Shown here: positions 1 through 9,410 of the stretch, in pieces
Numbering within the stretch: the first letter of the stretch is position 1
Layout of the letters: every line of letters starts with the position of its first letter
Assembly (NCBI RefSeq): GCF_000330505.1
Contig: NW_004443720.1
Location: 198,536-214,929, forward strand
DNA length: 16,394 nt
DNA from: Entamoeba invadens IP1
Taxonomy: Eukaryota; Evosea; Mastigamoebida; Endamoebidae
Direction of reading: 5' to 3'
Made by a program: the position numbers and the translations under genes
Notes under the pieces: model-generated
What the model was told of the DNA's origin: nothing
Seen by the model: only the letters and a program-made list of their open reading frames with translations
The model's database searches: none

Positions 1-137
1 TTATTTAAAATGAATGACAACCCAAATTCTTGTTGGTCCGGGTCGCTCAAGTAATTCACTATTTTGTTCACAAACAGGACGGACTTTGGTTCCATATCTT
101 TGTTCAGTATAATATCCTTCGGGAGTGTTGGGAGCAT
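1..137 (-). CDS. 5' end of an unrecognised protein, runs off the window
   Basis: On the minus strand an open frame starts at an ATG (135-137) and stays open to position 1, giving about 45 residues beginning MLPTLPKDII. The frame has a stop (TGA) just upstream of the ATG, within the AT-rich spacer, and base composition changes sharply to more GC-rich, coding-like sequence inside the frame. I do not recognise the protein: the visible part is soluble, mixed charged/hydrophobic, with no signal peptide. The true start could lie in an earlier exon, because a possible AG acceptor (CATAG) sits 7 nt upstream of this ATG. The opposite-strand frame over the same DNA runs into AT-rich spacer and looks like a shadow. 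Confidence 0.5.
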   Translation of the reverse strand, partial: MLPTLPKDIILNKDMEPKSVLFVNKIVNYLSDPDQQEFGLSFILN

Positions 138-434
138 ATCTTTACTATGTTCTTTGACTTTTTTTGTTATTCAAAACTATTAAAATCAAGCCATTTTATT
201 AGCCATCTTTTTTGGTATTTATGGTTATTGTTATTAAATATATTATCAATTTTAACTGGTTTTGGTATAGAAAAGTAAAATATGCCGAACTGTTCTCCTG
301 AGCAAAATGAAACAAAAAGTCTAAACTCCAAGTTTGTATCTTCTTAAGTTTTTTATTAGTAATTGTATTAGACTTTTCATGTACTAGAAAGACTAGTTTA
401 AATATAGAAAATCATACGATGAATGAAAAACACC
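138..434. other. AT-rich intergenic spacer
   Basis: This spacer lies between the start of the leftmost gene (-) and the stop of the amino acid transporter (-). It has poly-T/A runs and frequent stops in all frames. I see no RNA gene or repeat. It should contain the promoter of the left gene and the 3' processing signals of the transporter. Confidence 0.5.
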
Positions 435-1628
435 TTATTTAAACACACCACAAAGATCTAAGGTGGTCAAAACGACTCCGACTATGCCAAGAATAATCCC
501 CAATATCCCAGTGATCAAAGCTAATATCTTTCTCCAACCTGTAGTTAACTTAAACACGAAATATGCTGGGAAGACATATACAATGATCACTCCAAATATC
601 GCGCCATTGTATGCTAAGACTATTTCAATATCCTTCACAACTACTGCGACAAGGATTACGAGAGATACAAAGATCAAACTTTCAGAGATCCGCCTTGTCG
701 TACTCTCCCGCCATCTGTCAAACAACATTGTGTCTAATAAACTCCTCTGAGCAAAGTGGACCAATGGGAAACTTGCAGCCATGATGAAACAGAAGGATAT
801 GCAAGCGACTAAGATGTACTTATCACTTCGCGGGTAACTGATCAGTACGTTGCCAACGACATCTTTACCCATCGACTTGTATCCAAACACTCCAACAAGT
901 GCATATGCGATATAAGCGATGGAGGTGGATACTAGAGAGATACACGTCAGTTTTTTCACCGATCGATTTTTGAGTTCCACGTAAAATCGGAAGACGTTAT
1001 AATGGCAACAGAACGCGCCGGTGTATATCGGAAACCCTCTGAATGTGTTCCACGTGATAGAAAAGACTTTAATATCTGGCGCAAAGTATGTGGTATAGCT
1101 TTCAACAACTATAACTACAGCAGTATATGCCACACATATCACAGCGCCGATAGAAAACCATTTCAACGCGTCTAAAGTCCTTGAAAAGCTTAAAGGATAT
1201 ATCAGTAGAATACATATTAATGTGATCTCAAATGAACGATCAGCAAAGAAAGAGTTATTCCCTATTATATACGGCAAAAACCCGCCTAAGAAGATGATAT
1301 ATCCAATACACGTCCCAGTCGTATATAACATCGCTGAGACTTGAACTAAGGTCGAGAGAACTTCACCACCTACTCTCTGTGAGATATCTTTATATGTCGA
1401 CTTCCCTGTGAGTTCACAGGAAAGCGTTAGAAAGTAGATCGTGACTACAGACAACACCCACGCACATGACATTAACAGTAACCCTCCTCCCCATCCGGAA
1501 TATAACATCGCAAACGGAACTGCCAACGTCCCGTTCCCTATAATCGTGTTCGCTAAGTTGAATATAGTCGCTAAAATCCCAGACTCCCCCTTCGGAAACG
1601 ACGACTTCATCTCTTTTATTAGTACCAT
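435..1628 (-). CDS. Amino acid/auxin permease family (AAAP, SLC38/SLC36-like) transporter
   Basis: A 397-residue multipass membrane protein starting MVLIKEMKSS. After a short cytosolic N-terminus, residues about 20-50 carry the AAAP hallmark: an Asn-rich first membrane segment with N-T-I-I-G-N-G-T, then L-A-V-P-F and S-G-W-G-G-G. This resembles the N-x-x-x-G-x-G-x-L-x-x-P pattern of SLC38/SLC36 amino acid transporters. About ten to eleven hydrophobic segments follow, and the length is typical for the family. Family knowledge: these proteins move neutral or cationic amino acids, often coupled to protons or sodium, across plasma or lysosomal membranes; the substrate cannot be read from the sequence. 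The gene is a single exon with an ATG start. It is divergent from the RibL-like gene, so the 166-bp gap must hold both promoters. Confidence 0.88.
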   Translation of the reverse strand: MVLIKEMKSSFPKGESGILATIFNLANTIIGNGTLAVPFAMLYSGWGGGLLLMSCAWVLSVVTIYFLTLSCELTGKSTYKDISQRVGGEVLSTLVQVSAMLYTTGTCIGYIIFLGGFLPYIIGNNSFFADRSFEITLICILLIYPLSFSRTLDALKWFSIGAVICVAYTAVVIVVESYTTYFAPDIKVFSITWNTFRGFPIYTGAFCCHYNVFRFYVELKNRSVKKLTCISLVSTSIAYIAYALVGVFGYKSMGKDVVGNVLISYPRSDKYILVACISFCFIMAASFPLVHFAQRSLLDTMLFDRWRESTTRRISESLIFVSLVILVAVVVKDIEIVLAYNGAIFGVIIVYVFPAYFVFKLTTGWRKILALITGILGIILGIVGVVLTTLDLCGVFK

Positions 1629-1763
1629 CTCAAATACTATATTTTATAGTTTCTTTATTATTCATTTTACTAGAAGGCTTCCTTGGCAATGGGGGCAGTT
1701 CTTCTTTGGAATCCGATGGCAACAAAACACTGAAGTATACAAAACTAGAATTAAACTAAAAAA

Positions 1764-1768
1764 GAACT
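1764..1768 (+). promoter_or_regulatory. GAACT motif upstream of the RibL-like gene
   Basis: GAACT lies at -31 to -27 relative to the ATG at 1795. It matches the GAAC core promoter element described for Entamoeba, and the spacing recurs at three other genes in this window. Assignment as a promoter element is inference. Confidence 0.45.
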
Positions 1769-1794
1769 ATAACTGGAATTGAAGACATCTCGAC

Positions 1795-2395
1795 ATGGAG
1801 AACGACATTCGACGCACAGAAATCACCAGTGACCTCAAAAAGGCTTTTGGAGATGGGCCCTTTGATGTTATGATTGCGGGGACGTTCGATTTGATCCATC
1901 CGGGTCACATCAATTACATCAACGAAGCTGCGCAGTATGGACGAGTCACAGTGATTATCGCGAGAGACTCTGTCGTGAAACAGAATAAGATGCGAGAGAC
2001 TGTCTTAGATGAAGACATGCGGCTCGTTGTTGTTGGTGCTCTTAAAGGCGTCGAAAATGTCGTTCTTGGTGACGAAGATCCCCAAAAATGGTATCGACCG
2101 GTTTTGCAGTACAACCCTCATCTCTTTTTAATGGGGGTAAACCAACCGGGCGACTTGACTAAGTTCCAAAAGGTAATTCGTGACATGGGCGGTTTGTTAT
2201 TAATTACAATAACTATAATTTTAATACAGTGTTTCAATGTACTAATACATACTATAATTGTATCATATATTAACTATACATTCATCCTAAAGGAAGAACC
2301 ATCTTCAAGAGATCGTCTTGTCTCGTACTGGAATACTCTCTAAAGTCGTCGACGATGATCAGAAAAAGGGTGGTGGATGTCGAGAACGAGAGTAA
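1795..2395 (+). CDS. RibL-like FAD synthetase / TagD-type nucleotidyltransferase (two exons)
   Basis: Exons 1795-2191 and 2310-2395 join into 160 residues. Residues 29-38 are GTFDLIHPGH, the nucleotide-binding HxGH motif of the cytidylyltransferase superfamily. The A-R-D-x-x-V-K-x-x-K segment near residues 56-65 fits archaeal FAD synthetase (RibL, a TagD relative) well. Exon 2 supplies R138-T-G-I-L-S-K, the counterpart of the family's C-terminal R-T-x-G-I-S-T-T-x-I motif. Unspliced, the frame reads into a low-complexity hydrophobic tail and stops at 2343; the spliced form restores the family motif and length. In RibL the reaction is FMN + ATP (or CTP) to FAD + PPi. A glycerol- or ethanolamine-phosphate cytidylyltransferase role is the main alternative. 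Possible archaeal or bacterial ancestry is inference. Confidence 0.78.
2192..2309 (+). other. Intron in the RibL-like gene
   Basis: A 118-nt, very AT-rich stretch starts GTTTGT and ends TTCAAG, with a TACTAA-like branch sequence at 2239-2244. It splits a GAG codon (phase 1). This acceptor is preferred because it is the one that yields the R-T-G-I-L-S motif; acceptors at 2292-2296 would give frames without it. Confidence 0.7.
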
Positions 2396-2543
2396 AAGTC
2401 CAAGTCCGAAGCCTTGTTCGTATGATTGAGTATACTATTATATTATAGTTTATTTATTATTGAAGTGCCTTTATATATAGAATTCAGGGCGTCCAATTAT
2501 AGCAAAAGTTATAGTAAATGAACCAGAACTTATAGTAACTTGA

Positions 2544-3047
2544 TCACTCGTTTTGCTTTTGTACCATCAGCTTGACGATATTTTCCATTCTTGACAGGAC
2601 CGTCTGTCTGTCGCGAAGTAAAATGTCGTAGGCTCTTTTCTCCAAGTCTTTTTCATGAAGGCGTCTCTTGTAGTAATCGATGGCTTTTGAGAAGGTTTTG
2701 GAGATGTAAAAGACGTCGCCGATGTGAATGATGACCCTCCCTTCACATGTTAAATCGCCTTTGACACACATCAACGGTGTTAACGGTACAACAACGTTTT
2801 TCGTCTGTGTTTTGCCGTCTTGGAGTTTGTTCACAACATCAACGTTTTCGTTTAAGTCGCGTATCTCGTCGGCAACCCGCTTTACGTTGGAGTTGATCCA
2901 TTCCAATTCCTTTGTGTGAGTCATTTGTAAGTAAATAAAATATTATGAATAAGACGAGAAACAAACACCAACAAGTTTCTGGTTAAGTTCGGCAAGTTGG
3001 TATTTGTCAAGTCGTTGAAGGTTGATTGTATCGGCAATGCACTCCAT
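2544..3047 (-). CDS. PFDN5: Prefoldin subunit 5 (alpha-class), two exons
   Basis: Exons 3047-2967 and 2909-2544 encode 148 residues (human PFDN5 is 154). The protein has the alpha-prefoldin plan: an N-terminal coiled-coil helix beginning around T-I-N-L-Q-R-L-D-K-Y, then a beta region at about residues 66-97 (V-V-P-L-T-P-L-M, G-D-L, V-I-I-H-I-G-D-V-F-Y-I), a K-R-R segment and a second coiled-coil helix. Prefoldin is a cytosolic hexamer that passes unfolded actin and tubulin to the TRiC/CCT chaperonin. The long exon has its own in-frame ATG (2924), but starting there would lose half of the first helix; the 27-residue upstream exon supplies it. It converges on the RibL-like gene and lies downstream of the RalGAP-like gene on the same strand. 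URI1/UXT-type prefoldin-like proteins are a weaker alternative. Confidence 0.82.
2910..2966 (-). other. Intron in the prefoldin 5 gene
   Basis: A 57-nt intron read on the minus strand from GTTTGT (5' end at 2966) to ACAAAG (3' end at 2910), phase 0. It contains an in-frame stop (TAA at the end of the exon-1 reading frame), so exon 1 must be spliced to reach the prefoldin frame. Confidence 0.75.
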
Positions 3048-3184
3048 CACGTAGAAAGTGTTATTTCGAGTTTCGTATAATTCTATAAACAGTAATTAAA
3101 TATAATAAAAAATGGGAGAGGTAACTTATGTGAGCAAAAGAGAGTGAACACGGAATGAATTATAACTTTTTTATAATTAATGAC

Positions 3185-6100
3185 TTATTTTTTGATGGCA
3201 AAGTTGGTAAGTGACTGTGGGTTTGTTACAACGCTCAGTGTGTTAAAGAACGTCGGCACTGGGAAGCAGTCGTTCTTTTCCACTATCTCCTTGATGAGTG
3301 TTGTTCTTCTCAAGTACGGTTTCAAGTAGTCGTCGGACGAAATGTTGAGTGAACAGCAGTAGTTGGCATTGACGGCAGTTTCTCTTACAAGTGCTGGGAG
3401 CAACTCTTTGCCGACAATCATTCCGTCCATCAACGGCCCAAATTGTCGAACGTTTTGTTTTCTCCAAATTCTGATTTTGTGGAGTCCGTTGCCGAGTGGT
3501 GTGATTACAATATGTGCAGCGTTGAACTGGCTCGTAATTGTGTGTGGTGAATACTCTCCAGATTCATTCCAAACGATGTGAACATAATCATTTCCAACGT
3601 GTCTCTTCTTTGTCAGTTGCTGTGAATCATCCTTTTGTGTTGGAATTAATACAACATCATGGAAGATTACTTCCTTTGTCGAATCGGCATAGTACCGAAT
3701 GATCTCACCCGTTGACAAATATCCTTTATCAAGTCCCCCCAAAAATCCGTTATGTGATTTGATGTCAAGCGTCCATCCCATTCCATTACAAAACTCAACA
3801 TATTCCTTCGAACCCGTCTCATTCATCAATATATCAAACTGGTCACTTTGTCCCTTTTTCACATAAATCAACCCGACCTTGTGGAACGGTCTCACACAAC
3901 TCTTGTCCAAGTTACCCAACAGTATTTTGAATTTCTCGTTGGGATTAATTGGCACAAGAAGAGTCTTTGTTAATGGCATCGGGTCAATAAATTGTGTCTG
4001 ACACAGCAGTGCATGGATGAGGAATTTCGATGGATCAATTTCTTCACTGTTGTCCTCGATAAGATAGCGACTTGTAAGAGCAGAAACCACACCCAACTTC
4101 TTTGCTTGCATCTCGACATTGTCCATTGCTTCTTTGACGTGTTTCAAGTCATTCTGGAAATCAGTTCTATTCACGCCATTGGGCATTCCCCAGTCTAGCA
4201 TCTCCGCGTCTTCCTTTTCCAAATCATCCATAAGACTCTTCAGTTCGTTCTTCTTTTTCTCTTGGACCACCACATCGGGATATTTCATTTCAACTCTCTT
4301 CGATATGTCTTTCACGCGAAGTACGCCTTTTGGTTTCTCCTTTACAATACCAAGTTCCTCCAACAAATAATTTGCTCGTACCCCCCACAACGTTTTCCCC
4401 ACCGCATTCCGCACGGTCAAATTACAAAAATCTCCGTCCGTCCCCTTTTCAATAGAGAGCAACGTATTCCCAAACGCCCACCACGTGATTTCCCCTTCTT
4501 CCATGTGCGTCGAGAAGAATTTGTCGCTGCCTTTGTCGTTCGGCACATATCCAAAGGCATTTAAAATCGTTTGTAAAAACACTTCTGCGCACTCGGGAGC
4601 AGACGCCCGATATTTGACATTGGGGTCTGTCGGTTGTTGACTTTTTGGCAATGCCATAGCATACGATATCGCGTTGAGTACCCTCACAGTGAGATCCGCA
4701 GTGAGTGCCTTCGAGAAGATACACGACGGCGCAAAGGCCCAGTCTATCATTGATGTGAACGCACAGGCAATTGCCTCTGATTTTGTCGCCTTATCATTGA
4801 TGACATTTAAAAGCTCTTCAAATATTGCTCTGACATCTTCTACAGTGAAGTACTGAGAGAACGAGACTAACTCTCCGATAACTTCAGCAGCGGGTCTATA
4901 TAACTCCTCGTTCGGTTCACGAATAAACTTTGAAATCACTTTAACGATCGGCGATAAGACGTTCTTGGGATCGGCACGCCTCGCATAGATTGCATGGGTG
5001 GCCAGTCCATAGATCAACGCAATGTTGACTGAAATGCCAGATAAGTTTGCCATTAAATTACGATAGCACTCTGTGAGAGATTGAGTGAATGACGAGTTGA
5101 GTTTCTCAGATTGTGACAACATGACAAACACTTTCGGGTAATCTTCTTGGAGAGGAACCATACTGTTTAGTAAAGAAACTATTTGAATGTCTCGGTTTGG
5201 ATTCTCACTTTTCTGATTTTTCACGAGTTTCAGATTGAGAAGTTGCCGAACGAAAGGATAGATAAGCGCAGGCCAGCCGGGAACTTGATTCGGAAATATA
5301 TCATACAACTCCTCAAGGAGGATTAAACCATACGAATTAAGACCACTCAAGACAGTGTCGTAAAACAAATCATAGAGATCGTCTGTGAAGCGAACGTATG
5401 GACGATTCACTAGTTTGCAGATGGCTCGGTAACACAATTCCATGGCGATTGGGGTCTGCGTCTTACGCTTCAAAGCACCAAAGAATATATTTCCGAAAAC
5501 ATCAACCAACTTTGGACGAGTGGGGTTGATCTCTGTGCCAAAGCTGTCGACTTTTGTTTCAGCATTCACGAAAATAAGGAAGAATTCGTAGAGGATCTTT
5601 ATCCCACATTCAAAACATTGATCATCGGGATGAGTATTGACATCTTGGAATAGAGAATAGAAGTAATACCACAACTGCAGCGCATCTTCCCCAGCAAGAT
5701 GTGGAAAGAAGTTTGAAAATTTGTCGTCCAAACTTGGAGCAACGAAAATTGCTGTTGGAACTTCGAGGTGGGTGGACCGCTCAACTTTCTTTGTACCAAC
5801 TGTAATTTCGTCGGTGTTTTCCAAGAGCAAAGGGGAATAAAAGTCCTTCAAAACAAGTCGCGTGCAGTGGTTCAGCTTGAGCTTTATTTGGTCAGTCACA
5901 TTCGTGTTACTGAAGTAAGGAGTCATTCTCTCTCGGAGCATGATCCAGTCGTCGGGAGACCTTTCCCATTTGACAAAAAGAACCAAAATCAAATCCACGA
6001 ATGAACTTGTTGATTGGGGGAAGTTGTTTTTGACCAACAAATCGATGGATTTCAAAACAACAGTAATACACACAGTCTTAAGCTCTTCAGTCAGTTCGAT

Positions 6101-7329
6101 ATTTGAGAGTTTGATAAATTCAAGTTTAATAATCTCGACCAACTCTTTCACTTCATTGATTTTGCCACAAGCGCATGGAGCGTCGAAGAAAATGGCGATG
6201 TCTTCAATCAAGAAATTCTTAAGCCCGATAAGTTCATCCAACTTTGGCGATTTGAATGGGTGTTGTATTGCAATATCAAAGAAATATGAAATAGTCGAAG
6301 TGATGATTCCCTTTGTAGTTTCGTCTGGGGGAAGTTGGAGAACGTTGAGATAGAAATGTTTGATGAACAAAATATGGGCTGGTCGGTTCCGAAGCTTTTC
6401 GTAAGACGGAGATGTGACCAATTCTTTATAAAAGTCCAAGACAAGTTGGTCGACATTCTTTGGAGTAACCGCTCCCTTAACGCCGCACGTGGGGTGCTGT
6501 TGTTTATACACGTAATGTGCGTTGTCAGCGAATACCGGGAAAACATAAGAGAGTAACACCTCGACTAGGTGGAAAACATGGTCGATGTTTGGTGGTGTTT
6601 TGATCGTTTTTATCAAATTTGAAATGAGTTTTGTGGTCACAGCTGGTTGATCGATGGTATCTTCTTCTGGTGGGACGTATGCGTATTCTGCATACGACAG
6701 TTTATTCACGGGGAAATCCGCTTTTATATACAACGCCCCCAAATTAACAGTGTTGATGAATTGGAATGTGATTTCGTCTTGCTCGCCATAGAACAAAGCC
6801 AAGTCGATAAGCAAATTACAAGAGGCCTCTCGTATTTCTGGGTGACTTTCTATCTTCAAGAAGTTGATCAAAAACTTTTCTGCATGTCACTTGGTGTGGA
6901 TTTTGAACGAAAAGAAAAACACCGAATCAACAGAATATATCGGTAATATTCTAAAAATACAATTATTATCTTTGAAAGAAAAATGGGCACAAAAGTTGAC
7001 AAAAATGCAAACAAACGATATAAATCAAAGACGGAGAGTTCATTAAATTCATAAAGTGGTGTGACTGTTTTTATAAGTTTTATCAAGTTAAGTGCCTCTT
7101 TAACTGGCACATTGACTCGACCCTTTTTCACGTGGTTTAAGTAGTATTGTGTGACTTCGATTATAAACCCACTGATTCCTTGCTTATTTGCTTTCAAAAA
7201 AGAAGCGTAGTCTTCTGGAGACTGAAGCTCGCTGAGTGAAATGCAAGCTTTCACTTGTGAAACAGCGTTTTCTTTTTGGTCGAATATCTGGGCTTGCTTC
7301 TTGCGTATCTTTTTGTCTAACTCTGTCAT
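3185..7329 (-). CDS. RalGAP-alpha/tuberin-like GTPase-activating protein (two exons)
   Basis: Exons 7329-7017 and 6879-3185 give 1335 residues. Most of the protein is helical, HEAT-like repeat sequence without membrane segments. The C-terminal Rap/Ran-GAP domain spans roughly residues 1090-1275, with G-N-L-D-K-S near its start, F-L-G-G-L-D, and K-K-R-H-V-G-N-D-Y-V-H-I-V-W-N-E. The Asn of H-V-G-N-D, residue 1201, corresponds to the catalytic 'asparagine thumb' of Rap1GAP and tuberin, so the GAP looks active. Q-F-N-A-A-H-I-V-I-T-P-L is the next family landmark. Family role: speeds GTP hydrolysis by Ral, Rap or Rheb, usually with a beta/TSC1-type partner; which GTPase is targeted here is unknown. 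The start is ATG at 7329; an in-frame GTG five codons upstream is not needed. Confidence 0.85.
6880..7016 (-). other. Intron in the RalGAP-like gene
   Basis: A 137-nt intron on the minus strand beginning GTTTGT (5' end at 7016) and ending ATGCAG (3' end at 6880), phase 1, joining ...VFDLY to QKFLINF. An in-frame TGA lies just before the acceptor, so the 3685-nt exon cannot extend further upstream without splicing. Confidence 0.72.
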
Positions 7330-7360
7330 GTAATCTGAAAACACTTTTTCAGTTAAAATC

Positions 7361-7365
7361 AGTTC
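7361..7365 (-). promoter_or_regulatory. GAACT motif upstream of the RalGAP-like gene
   Basis: On the minus strand GAACT lies at -36 to -32 relative to the ATG at 7329. The position fits the Entamoeba GAAC element; function is inferred. Confidence 0.4.
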
Positions 7366-8179
7366 TAGACTTTGGAATTATTTGTTTAAATTATCTACAA
7401 TAATCTAATCATTTTTATGAGCAACTATTTTAAAACAAAGTATCGTTAAGTTTACAAATTAAGAAATGTGTTCTTATTATATCTTCAAAACATTTCTAGT
7501 ATACTTTTACTATATTAGTATTATAAAAATCTATTAATATGAAAATAGCATATACAAATAATTATAATATCATTCATTTATTATTAATTGTTCTTTTCTA
7601 AAATAAATTTTTTCAACATTCAAAAAAATAATTATATATATTTTTTTATTTGATAAAACATTTTAATAACATTTTTAGGGTGGTAATTGAATTATTTTTT
7701 TGTCTTATCTAAATTATTATCACCACTTTTGGAACACTCTTTTCGTTTTACTTCCCCTCAAAATAAATTGTTTGTTTGTATAGTTAAATTATAATATTTA
7801 ATTATGTTTGTTTGGTTTTATTATAATAATATAAATAGAACAAGTAAAAAATAACAAAAAGAACCAAAACAGACACAAAAAGATAAAACTATTAATCAAA
7901 TTAAAATACATAAAATTTATCAACAAATAACAGCTACAAATCTCAGTAAAAAAACGGGGTTTTAAGGAAACGAAAAATCAAGCACGAATTTACAAATTCT
8001 GGACAAATATAATTAAAATTATAGTAAAAAACTAAACAACACCAGTCTAAAAAAATGAGTGAAAAGGCATTTATGATGAAGTAAATGGTGATTGCAATAA
8101 AAAGACTTAAAAAAACGGGCAATAAGAAGTTAAGAGAAAAAAAACAGAAAAGACCAGATTTGATAGGCGAAAAAAATGG
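7366..8179. other. AT-rich spacer between divergent genes
   Basis: This is about 800 bp between the RalGAP-like gene (-) and ubiquilin (+). Roughly 7380-7850 is mixed A/T with many homopolymer runs. From about 7840 onward the plus strand becomes strongly A-rich and T-poor up to the ubiquilin start. An 83-codon minus-strand frame at 7943-8194 is hydrophobic low-complexity translation of this A-rich strand and is not credible as a gene. No RNA gene or transposon end was seen. Confidence 0.5.
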
Positions 8180-8184
8180 GAACT
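8180..8184 (+). promoter_or_regulatory. GAACT motif upstream of ubiquilin
   Basis: GAACT lies at -33 to -29 relative to the ATG at 8213, matching the spacing at other genes here. A role as the Entamoeba GAAC element is inferred. Confidence 0.45.
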
Positions 8185-8212
8185 TCAAAACCAAAAAACT
8201 TGAAAAGAGCAG

Positions 8213-9190
8213 ATGAAATTGTTATTTTCGAATGTCACAAGTACCGTCACTGAACAGCTTGATCTCGAGGAGTGTGTTCTCCAAAAAATAACAATCTTAG
8301 AGATCCACCGCCTCTTAGCGGAACGTCTCCAATCATCTGCGACTGATATCACACTGATCTATCGTGGGTATAAGTTGGAGGACTCTTCAGTCTTTTCGAC
8401 GATCAGGTATCAAGAGGGCAGTAAGATCATCTTTGTAGTAAAGAAGAAGGAGAAGTCTACACCGCCCCCACAAGCTGTTACGACGGAGAAGAAAGAGAAG
8501 ATGAGTATTCTTCAAGAAGTGTTGAACGAGTGCGATGATCAACCCGACTATGACCCAACATTCATTCGAGCACTCTTTGAATCTGGACCATATAAGGAAT
8601 ACTTAAAAGAACACCCGGAAGTCGAGGAGGTCATTAATAACCCAAAGGAACTTAAAAACATCATGAAAACCATTTCAAACCCAGATTTAATGACACAAAC
8701 ACTGAGAAACACTGATAACGTCATTTCTCAAATGGAGAATATACCAGGAGGACATAACCAACTCTTAACTATTATGAACGGAATGGATCCGTTGGAAAGT
8801 ATGACAAAATCTAATGTTAAATTCAACCCCGACGCGACTAATGAAATGTTCATGATGGACAAACCCCTCCAAAAACCAATCAACATTTTCGAGGAAAAAA
8901 CAAATAATGACTTTAACAACATGTTTGGGATGGACTTCATGTTTGGAAACAACTTCGCAAACAATCAACAAAACAATTTGTTGCCACGACAACAACAACC
9001 CTTGATTGCTAATACAACAGAAACCCCTTTACAACCTCAGACAGTGCAACTCCAGCAACGATTCAGTTACCAAAATCAATGCCTCAAAGAAATGGGGTTC
9101 TTGAATGAAGAGGAAAACTTGAGAGCTTTAACCCAGACTAATGGCGATATGGGAAGTGCCATTGATATCTTGGCGAACAAAATGAATTGA
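8213..9190 (+). CDS. Ubiquilin/Dsk2-like ubiquitin receptor (UBL-STI1-UBA)
   Basis: A 325-residue single-exon protein. Residues 1-77 form a ubiquitin-like domain, including I-T-L-I-Y-R-G-Y-K-L-E-D and ending in I-I-F-V-V-K. A lysine-rich linker follows. Residues about 98-195 form the STI1-type helical region with repeated N-P motifs (I-N-N-P-K-E-L, S-N-P-D-L-M). Then comes a Met/Asn/Gln-rich stretch (about 205-285), and residues 283-324 are a UBA domain with M-G-F at 294-296 and the final A-I-D-I-L helix. The domain order is that of ubiquilin/Dsk2, which links ubiquitinated clients (UBA) to the proteasome (UBL) and shields hydrophobic segments (STI1). It is smaller than human ubiquilins and has one clear STI1 region, closer to yeast Dsk2. 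The ATG is the first in frame. Confidence 0.9.
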   Translation: MKLLFSNVTSTVTEQLDLEECVLQKITILEIHRLLAERLQSSATDITLIYRGYKLEDSSVFSTIRYQEGSKIIFVVKKKEKSTPPPQAVTTEKKEKMSILQEVLNECDDQPDYDPTFIRALFESGPYKEYLKEHPEVEEVINNPKELKNIMKTISNPDLMTQTLRNTDNVISQMENIPGGHNQLLTIMNGMDPLESMTKSNVKFNPDATNEMFMMDKPLQKPINIFEEKTNNDFNNMFGMDFMFGNNFANNQQNNLLPRQQQPLIANTTETPLQPQTVQLQQRFSYQNQCLKEMGFLNEEENLRALTQTNGDMGSAIDILANKMN

Positions 9191-9250
9191 CAGGATGGTG
9201 TGATGTGGCCCATATTTGATTGTTTTGGCGTGCACTATTGGTTGGGACTT

Positions 9251-9346
9251 GTCAGCGTAATTGATTAGTATGTGTATCACATTTTTAACTATTTGAATTA
9301 TTTAATAATTTAATAATTTGTAACCATATAAATCAATTACGCTGAC
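9251..9346. repeat. Perfect 16-bp inverted repeat bounding a 96-bp segment
   Basis: The left arm 9251-9266 (GTCAGCGTAATTGATT) is the exact reverse complement of 9331-9346, with a 64-bp AT-rich spacer between. It starts 61 bp after the ubiquilin stop. It may be a miniature inverted-repeat element or a long stem in the ubiquilin 3' transcript. No clear target-site duplication is seen beyond TT on both sides. Confidence 0.7.
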
Positions 9347-9391
9347 TTTTATCAAAAATTTTGTTTTTTAATATGTTATTGTAAAAAAAGA

Positions 9392-9410
9392 CCCGTCACA
9401 TGAAGACGGG
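9392..9410. repeat. Short GC hairpin in the ubiquilin-copine spacer
   Basis: CCCGTC and GACGGG form a 6-bp stem with a 7-nt loop, in otherwise AT-rich DNA just after a poly-A run. It stands out by GC content; a role in 3' end formation is only a guess. The rest of the 9191-9753 spacer is AT-rich with no other recognisable feature. Confidence 0.4.

Noticed and set aside
30..278. 82-codon plus-strand frame at the left end
   Set aside because: It mirrors the partial minus-strand gene over 1-137 and then runs through AT-rich spacer, giving hydrophobic low-complexity sequence.
1441..1782. 113-codon plus-strand frame
   Set aside because: Most of it is antisense to the amino acid transporter, and it ends in the shared promoter gap; no family features.
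2192..2343. Unspliced C-terminal tail of the RibL-like gene
   Set aside because: The hydrophobic I/T/L-rich tail is intron translation; splicing restores the family motif and the normal length.
3243..6556. Several 60-140 codon frames inside the RalGAP-like gene
   Set aside because: They lie in other frames of a long, well-supported coding exon.
7943..8194. 83-codon minus-strand frame with membrane-like segments
   Set aside because: It is a by-product of an A-rich plus strand (Phe/Leu-rich antisense translation) and lacks a promoter-like context.
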